Source: Apteryx mantelli (lineage: Eukaryota; Chordata; Aves; Apterygiformes; Apterygidae). From it: 64,000 nucleotides of DNA. The first letter of the stretch is position 1, and every line of letters starts with the position of its first letter. The position numbers and the translations under genes are program-made. Shown here piece by piece: positions 58,363-64,000 of the stretch. The stretch spans positions 9,345,501 to 9,409,500 of the forward strand of contig NC_090001.1 in the NCBI RefSeq assembly GCF_036417845.1. The letters run 5' to 3'. The notes under the pieces were generated by a model that worked only from the letters and a program-made list of their open reading frames with translations, did not search any database and was not told the DNA's origin.

Positions 58363-59397
58363 ATGTCCAACAGCAGCTCCTTCAAAGAGTTCCTCCTCCT
58401 GGCATTTGCAGATACGCGGCAGCTGCAGCTCTTGCACTTCTGGCTCTTCCTGGGCATCTACCTGGCTGCCCTCCTGGGCAATGGCCTCATCATCACAGCC
58501 ATAGCCTGCGACCACCACCTCCACACCCCCATGTACTTCTTCCTCCTCAACCTCTCCCTCCTCAACCTTGGCACCATCTCTGCCACTGTCCCCAAATCCA
58601 TGGCCAATTCTTTCTGCAACACCAGGGCCATTTCCTACTGGGAATGTGCTGCACAGGTATTTCATTTTACCTTTCTCTTCGCAACTGAGTATTCCGTTCT
58701 CACTGTCATGGCCTATGACCGCTACGTGGCCATCTGCAGACCCCTGCACTATGGGACCATCATGAGCAGCAGAGCTTGTGTCAAAATGGCAGCAGCTGCC
58801 TGGAGCAGTGGTTTTCTCAATGCTCTCCTGCACACTGCTAACACATTTTCCATACGACTCTGCCAAGGCAATGTCCTGGAGCAGTTCTTCTGTGAAATTC
58901 CCCAGATCCTCAAGCTCTCCTGCTCAGACTCCTACCTCAGGGAAGTTTGGGCGCTTGTGGTTACTCTTTGTTTAGGTTTTGGGTGTTTCATTTTCATTGT
59001 GCTGTCCTATGTGCAGATCTTCACAGTTGTGCTGAGGATCCCCTCTGAGCAGCGCCGGCACAAAGCCTTCTCCATGTGCCTCCCTCACCTGGCCGTGGTC
59101 TCTCTGTTTATGAGCACTGTCATGTTTGCCTACCTGAAGCCCCCCTCCTTCTCCTCCCCAGCCTTGGATCTGTTGGTGTCTGTTCTGTACGCAGTGGTGC
59201 CTCCAACAGTGAACCCTCTCATCTACAGCATGAGGAACAAGGAGCTCAAGGATGCCCTGAAGAAACTGGTTCAACTGCTACTACTTCAGCAGCAACAAGC
59301 TGCCCATCTCTCCTCACAAGGGATTTCCAATTTACCTGGGCCACGCTTGTGCTTTGGGCATTCTACCTGTGATCGTCATTTGTACACAAATACTTGA
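58363..59397 (+). CDS. Olfactory receptor, family 14-like (gamma-c), with stop-loss tail
   Basis: 344-residue seven-helix odorant receptor: 311 residues align along their whole length with the other two OR14 genes, then 33 extra residues. The TGA used by the paralogues (CAATGA) is changed to CAACAA here, and translation runs to the next stop at 59,395. Core motifs are intact: NSS, GN in helix 1, HTPMYFFLL, MAYDRYVAIC, VLSYVQIF, RHKAFSMCLPHL, NPLIYSMRN. DHHLH replaces DHRLH in loop 1. A longer frame opens at 58,312 but crosses the splice acceptor (TTCCTCCTTGGACAG, ending 58,339), so 58,363 is the start; an out-of-frame ATG lies 17 bases upstream. The tail contains two Cys and no hydrophobic segment; its effect on trafficking is unknown. 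Confidence 0.92.
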   Translation: MSNSSSFKEFLLLAFADTRQLQLLHFWLFLGIYLAALLGNGLIITAIACDHHLHTPMYFFLLNLSLLNLGTISATVPKSMANSFCNTRAISYWECAAQVFHFTFLFATEYSVLTVMAYDRYVAICRPLHYGTIMSSRACVKMAAAAWSSGFLNALLHTANTFSIRLCQGNVLEQFFCEIPQILKLSCSDSYLREVWALVVTLCLGFGCFIFIVLSYVQIFTVVLRIPSEQRRHKAFSMCLPHLAVVSLFMSTVMFAYLKPPSFSSPALDLLVSVLYAVVPPTVNPLIYSMRNKELKDALKKLVQLLLLQQQQAAHLSSQGISNLPGPRLCFGHSTCDRHLYTNT

Positions 59398-59482
59398 ATT
59401 CATCCCAATTCTCCAGAGGCACAAACCCTGTCTGCCAAATTGATTAGTCAGTGGGGATTGGATTTGGAGACTGACTCATTGT

Positions 59483-59488
59483 AATAAA
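59483..59488 (+). terminator. Poly(A) signal AATAAA after OR14 gene 3
   Basis: 86 bases after the new stop codon, so the extended frame still ends before the likely cleavage site. Same place as the signal of OR14 gene 2. Confidence 0.45.
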
Positions 59489-60915
59489 AATGTCCATGTC
59501 ATCCCATGATGAAATAATGGAAATTGTCAGGGAGGTTGTGAAACTCAGGAGAAGAAATATTCATCTACCCCTCAGGCTGGTCTACCACTGCTTTGTCTGT
59601 TATGCTATGGACTTAATCTCAGTAAGCTTTCACATATTTCCCCACATCCTGATTAAATTGATCATTTCTAAAGTCATCTTTGAAGCAGACTATCTGGACA
59701 TAGGCACTTTCCCTTGTTTCCCACTTTTCCTTCTCTCCTGTCTCTTCATTCATTCAGACACCTCTGCTGCTCTGAGCTTCGGGGAGTGTAAAGCTTGCCT
59801 CATCTTTCAGGAGGCTAATGGTCTCTTTAGACAATGCCTTAACTGGGTTTTTCCTCTATCCTTTCCCATCAATCTCTCTAAAACATTTCTCCTAAGGCTA
59901 TCCCTTGTGGAAAGCACACCTCCCTGGAGGCAGCCTGGACTTGAAACACAGTTTAGGCCTTTATTTTGTTTTTCATTCAACTCCATCACGTTTTACTTTT
60001 GCTGGATCCCAATAAAGAAAAAGCCTCCTGTGTCTATTTGCAGCTAGTTCTCGAAGGAAAGCAGGTGGGAATTGGTGCATAGAGGCTGTAACATTCAGCT
60101 ACAGACGTGAGTGGAAGAAAGCTTCGATTTTAACAAGAGTGAGGTAGGTCCCCAGTGGCTGATGAGAGAAATGGCAGGGCTGGGGAGGTGAGGAGCAAGG
60201 CTGTTTGTTCATGTCTACTGTCCAAAATACTGCTTTTCTCACACATCATGATTCCTTAGGAGACCCTCTGAGTCACTATGAGCTGGAGAATGTGGCTATC
60301 ACTTATTCTGTAAGCTGAAAAGTAAAGAAAACATTAACAGCAGAAATCCCTTCCCTTTTTTTTTTAGGTACTCTTTGAAATCTTCCTCTTGTAAATACAC
60401 TCTTGAAACCTCTCCAATTGGCCACACGAGGACTGAAGGACTGAAGGAAATTATGGGGATAGACATGGCTTGTTAGGGCTTTTTGCATTTTAATGACCCC
60501 TCGGGTGTATTTGGTGCTGAGTCCATGAACGTCAGATTCTGCGAGGAGACTGAACAAACCTCTCAAGAAGTTGAATTCAGAAGCCAGTCCCAAAGCCTCG
60601 AGGAGCATTAATGGGTCCCCCTGAGGGCCATTACTCACAGAGCGTCCCTGGGGGCCGATCAGAGCAGAAAGTTGTAGGCCCTGATTGCAGGTAGGCAAAG
60701 GAAATGTGCAGGTGCCTCTGATGCGAAGTCAACCTTGATGTGTTTTATCATACAACATAGTCAGGCACTGACACCCAGTCCCTGGGTAGGGTGATCCCTT
60801 GCCTCACACTTTGCTCAGGCTTCTTTGTGGGGGGAGGGTGGGGGTGGGGGTGTGCAACACTGAGTTAGGGACAACAAGATGGCACCTCCCAAGCCTGCCG
60901 CGGGAGGCAGGAGGA

Positions 60916-61426
60916 GGAAACAAGGCCGCTACTGCCCTTAGCTTCCACTTCACCAGGATAATGTAGCCCAGGTGCCTCAGCCTCCCTCTACAGGTCATGT
61001 GCTGCAGGCAACAAGCCCCATCTTGGCAGACCTCCTCTGGACCCTCTCCACGTCCTCCCCACTGCTCCAGCACTGGGCATCCCACACTGGCACACATGAT
61101 TCCAGATGTGGCCACGCCAGTGCTGAGTCGACGAGGGATAGTGACTGTCCTTGTCTGGGTGGCCAGACGCTTCCTCATGCAGCCCCGTATGCAGCTGGCC
61201 TCATCTGTGGTGAGCATGCACCATAGGCTCATATGGCATCCCTCCTAATGTCCAGGCCCTTCTCCTCAGGGTCACTCCCCCAAGGCAGCACCTGCCACTT
61301 CCCCTTGCACAACTTCAGCAGGCTTCTGTTGGCCTCATCTCCAAGCTTCTCCAGCTCCCTCTCCACTCAAGCTCCTTTCTGTCAGCTCTGAATGTGTGCG
61401 TGCAGATGCCTCATGCCATCTTGCCA
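60916..61426 (-). mobile_element. Old CR1 reverse transcriptase fragment in the right arm
   Basis: Mirror of 36,480-36,990, about 95% or more alike; degenerate CR1 C-terminal coding wording on the minus strand. Present before the palindrome formed. Confidence 0.65.
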
Positions 61427-61875
61427 GGCCTCTCACAGGATAACAGCATGACGAACTGCAGGACACTACAGATAATAAAGGGGGTAGTATTGTAAAGGAA
61501 GTGCTGGCAGTGGTGGAAATGAGCATGGCAACCATCTCGGAGAAGGCAAAGGAAGGTACAAAGGCAGCAAAAGCAGGGTCAATGGGGACAGGGTAAAGAG
61601 AGGTGGTCTGATAGCAAGGGAGGAGATCAGGGTGGTAAAGGAGAAGAGCTTGTAAGGTGGAAAAGAGGGGAAAATGCAATGAAAGGTGAAGCAGATGAAA
61701 ACCCAGGGCTATGTGGGGGTACCTGCCAAGCAACCCTGAATCTGAACTCCTCTGACCAGAGCAGGACAAGACACATGCAGTTGATCTGCTCATCCTTTTG
61801 TCTCTCATATTTCCATGGCCATGGGGAAGCTGGCTCTTTTCCCTAAGGTCAACAAGAGAAGACCCAGGGTGGAAG

Positions 61876-62676
61876 GAAATGCCAAATGCTTCAGGCTGGA
61901 AGGGACATCAGGTTGTCTCTAGCCCAACCTCCTTCTCACAGCAGGCTCAGCTATCAGCTCCAACCAGCTTGCTGAGGCCTTCAGTCATTTAGGTCTTGAA
62001 AACATCTGAGGAAGGAGATGGCACAAACCCTCTGGGCAAGCTGCCCCAGTGCTTCACTGTTTGGATGGGTAAAACGTTGGCCCTTATCCCTAGCCTGAAC
62101 CTCTCTTCTTTCAGCTAATCTCCACTGGGCCTCATCCTCCCATGGTGCACAACGGTGAAGAGCCTGGCTCCATCTTCTTGATGACCTCCTGGTAGGGATG
62201 GGCAGGCTGTTATTAGGTCTGCCCAAAGCCTCCTCTTCTCCACGCTGAAACAACCCAGCTCCCTCAGCCTCCCACAGTGACAAAGCTGACCTTTACAAAT
62301 GTGTGCCTAGGATGTTGAAGGCCCTCCCAATCCTTCTGGATTTTCCTGGATCTGCAAAGGACCTTAGGCCTGTTAGAGTGCAATCACCCTCATGCCATGC
62401 CTTTCTGCATGCATCACACTCATTGGGCATCGTGTTGTAGAGAACTGGTGTTGTAGACGGTGAGGAGGGCCTATTCTGGACAAGCAGTCCTTCATCATTA
62501 AGTTCATTCCCTCATTCTCCTGCCATGAATCCCTGTAAAAGCCTGGTTCACTATGGGTGGCAACCTTGAGTTGGGAAGCTGCTCCGAGTCACTCCAAAAT
62601 CCTTCCCTTCTCCACGCTGAACAAACTTGTTCCCTCAGCTTCTTCTCACAGGACAAGTGCTCCAGCCCCTGATCAC
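61876..62676 (-). mobile_element. Old CR1 3' sequences in the right arm
   Basis: Mirror of 35,230-36,030 and nearly identical to it; the 100-codon stretch at 61,981-62,283 has the same translation as 35,623-35,925. Confidence 0.65.
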
Positions 62677-64000
62677 CTTGGGGGCCTGCAACTGAAATTA
62701 CTCAGAGTGATCTGTAGTGCTCTTCTAGAGGGCCCCCAATGGATGCAGTATGTGACGTGCCTGAACTCAGGCCTTTCTTCAAAGATGGAGCCAAAAATAC
62801 CCCCAAGGAACTGCACCACAAAAGGGCCTCTGCTCTGCTTGTGAACTCTGTGGGCTCCATAGGACGAGCTCAGAGTGCCAGAGAGATCTGTTAGGGAGCA
62901 AGGGCTGGATCCAGAGCTCATCTCTTGGTGACCAGTGCCAGTGGAGATGGGGAATGGTCTCTGAATTGCCTGCTCAGGGCTGTGCCACGGGTGACAGTGT
63001 GATGAGAGATGCCCATCCTTCTGGGGAGGGATCTTAGGTACCAGGAGAGCTCAGGGGATCTCCAGGGACATCATGTGCCTTGGGGTGGGCAGTGAGTGGA
63101 GCCTCACACAATGAGGGACAGTCCATGGTGGAGTAACCAGAAGGTGAAGCACTAAACCCAGGTATGGATAGGGAAAGGAGGGCTCTGCAATCCCGGAGAG
63201 GCAGTGGGGACCCAGGAGGCCCAGGGAAGGGGCACTGGAGAGTGATTCCTGCACCCTCAGTGAAACACCACAGGTGGAGCTAGTGCACACCCAAACACAT
63301 CTCCTGCCATTGCAAACGCCCTGGGCTCACTCTGAGCACAGGCCATGAGCTTGGATGGGTGGCAGCAGTATCAGTGGTGGTGAGCCCTGTCCAGCTGGTT
63401 TTGCTTCCCACCCTGACCAGTACGGCCAGCGCAGAGTCGGGGGTCACCCTGTGGCCTCAGGGCCCCACAGCCAACTCGCTCTGCAGAGCAGCACCACCAG
63501 CCCAGGGCCCTGTGGGGAGCACAGGGGAGGATACAGGAACGGTCGGCCAGGCCATCATGGACACATTCCTCTGGGGAAAGGCTCTCTGGGGTGCAGGGAC
63601 ATCCCAGGAAAAGAGGAGGGCAGCATTCACAGAGAGAAAATGAGAACAAGAAACAGGTTTCTCTGTGCACGAGCTAAGGGCAGGCATCTCTGTCCCCGGG
63701 GCAGCAGGAGCTGCCAGAGGGGCTGCAGGGCTGGGGTCTCATATGGTGCTGAGCAGTGGGGTGGGCATGGAGGGTCTGCAGGCAGAGAGGGAGGGGGATC
63801 TGCTGGACACAAGAGCAGGGGAGACAGAGAGTGACCGGCCTCATTGCGGGGCCTCCTCCCTTTTGCTGGAGAGCTGCTCCCCTTGTCCTGAGGCCTGGCC
63901 TGAGTTACGCTGTGGACATGCCTGTGCCTGGCCCTGCACCTCTCGGGTGCTGACCTGACCCTGTGCCCGTCCTGCTGACCCGATTCCCCATCTCTGCCTC

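Larger units (their letters stand above)
55570..64000 (-). repeat. Right arm of the large OR14 palindrome (module 3)
   Basis: Reverse complement of 33,906-41,890, running off the window end. The non-coding outer part (61.9-63.3 kb) is the most similar to its partner. Carries OR14 gene 3 and the mirrored CR1 fragments. Confidence 0.95.

Overview
The window looks like avian nuclear DNA from an olfactory-receptor (OR) cluster full of segmental duplications. The evidence is: single-exon OR genes of the family-14 (gamma-c) type that is expanded in birds; CR1 LINEs with the 8-bp ATTCTGTG-type 3' repeat; and two broken endogenous retroviruses, one with an alpharetrovirus-like Gag/Env layout and one gammaretrovirus-like. 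The species cannot be told from the sequence. No bacterial-type operons, rRNA, tRNA or CRISPR were seen.

Layout. 1-5.7 kb: an intact OR family-6-like gene lies between inverted repeat arms (1-790 and 3,787-4,568) and is followed by a broken OR on the minus strand. 5.7-9.95 kb: no gene. 9.95-13.75 kb: GC-rich segment A with a CpG-island promoter-like core, present again inverted at 48.4-52.5 kb. 15.5-18.6 kb: segment C, repeated in direct orientation at 41.9-44.0 kb, ending in a 65-bp minisatellite (17 copies here, about four in the second copy). 19.4-23.2 kb: a minus-strand provirus with two LTRs that has lost pol and most of env and carries about 1 kb of sequence ending in AATAAA plus a poly(A) run. 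23.2-26.2 kb: tail of an OR module, then CR1 copies. 26.4-31.9 kb: OR14 module 1 (plus strand). 33.8-41.9 kb: OR14 module 2 (minus). 44.0-48.4 kb: a gammaretrovirus-like provirus cut off in integrase. 52.6-54.7 kb: a probable solo LTR and an internally deleted CR1. 55.2-64.0 kb: OR14 module 3 (plus).

Modules 2 and 3 form a large palindrome: arms of at least 8 kb, about 13.7 kb spacer, right arm cut by the window end. Parts of the arms are nearly identical outside genes, whereas the two OR proteins differ at roughly 34 of 311 positions, and all three OR14 genes share an identical stretch of about 165 bp. This suggests patchy gene conversion.

The four intact ORs are expected to be G-protein-coupled odorant receptors of the plasma membrane of olfactory cilia. 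Each coding exon has a splice acceptor just upstream and an AATAAA signal downstream. One (58.4 kb) has lost the family stop codon and gains a 33-residue tail. The observations most worth following are the host-like polyadenylated tract inside the provirus, the conversion mosaic in the palindrome, the dispersed 65-bp repeat at duplication boundaries, and the duplicated RFX/CCAAT-type promoter core.
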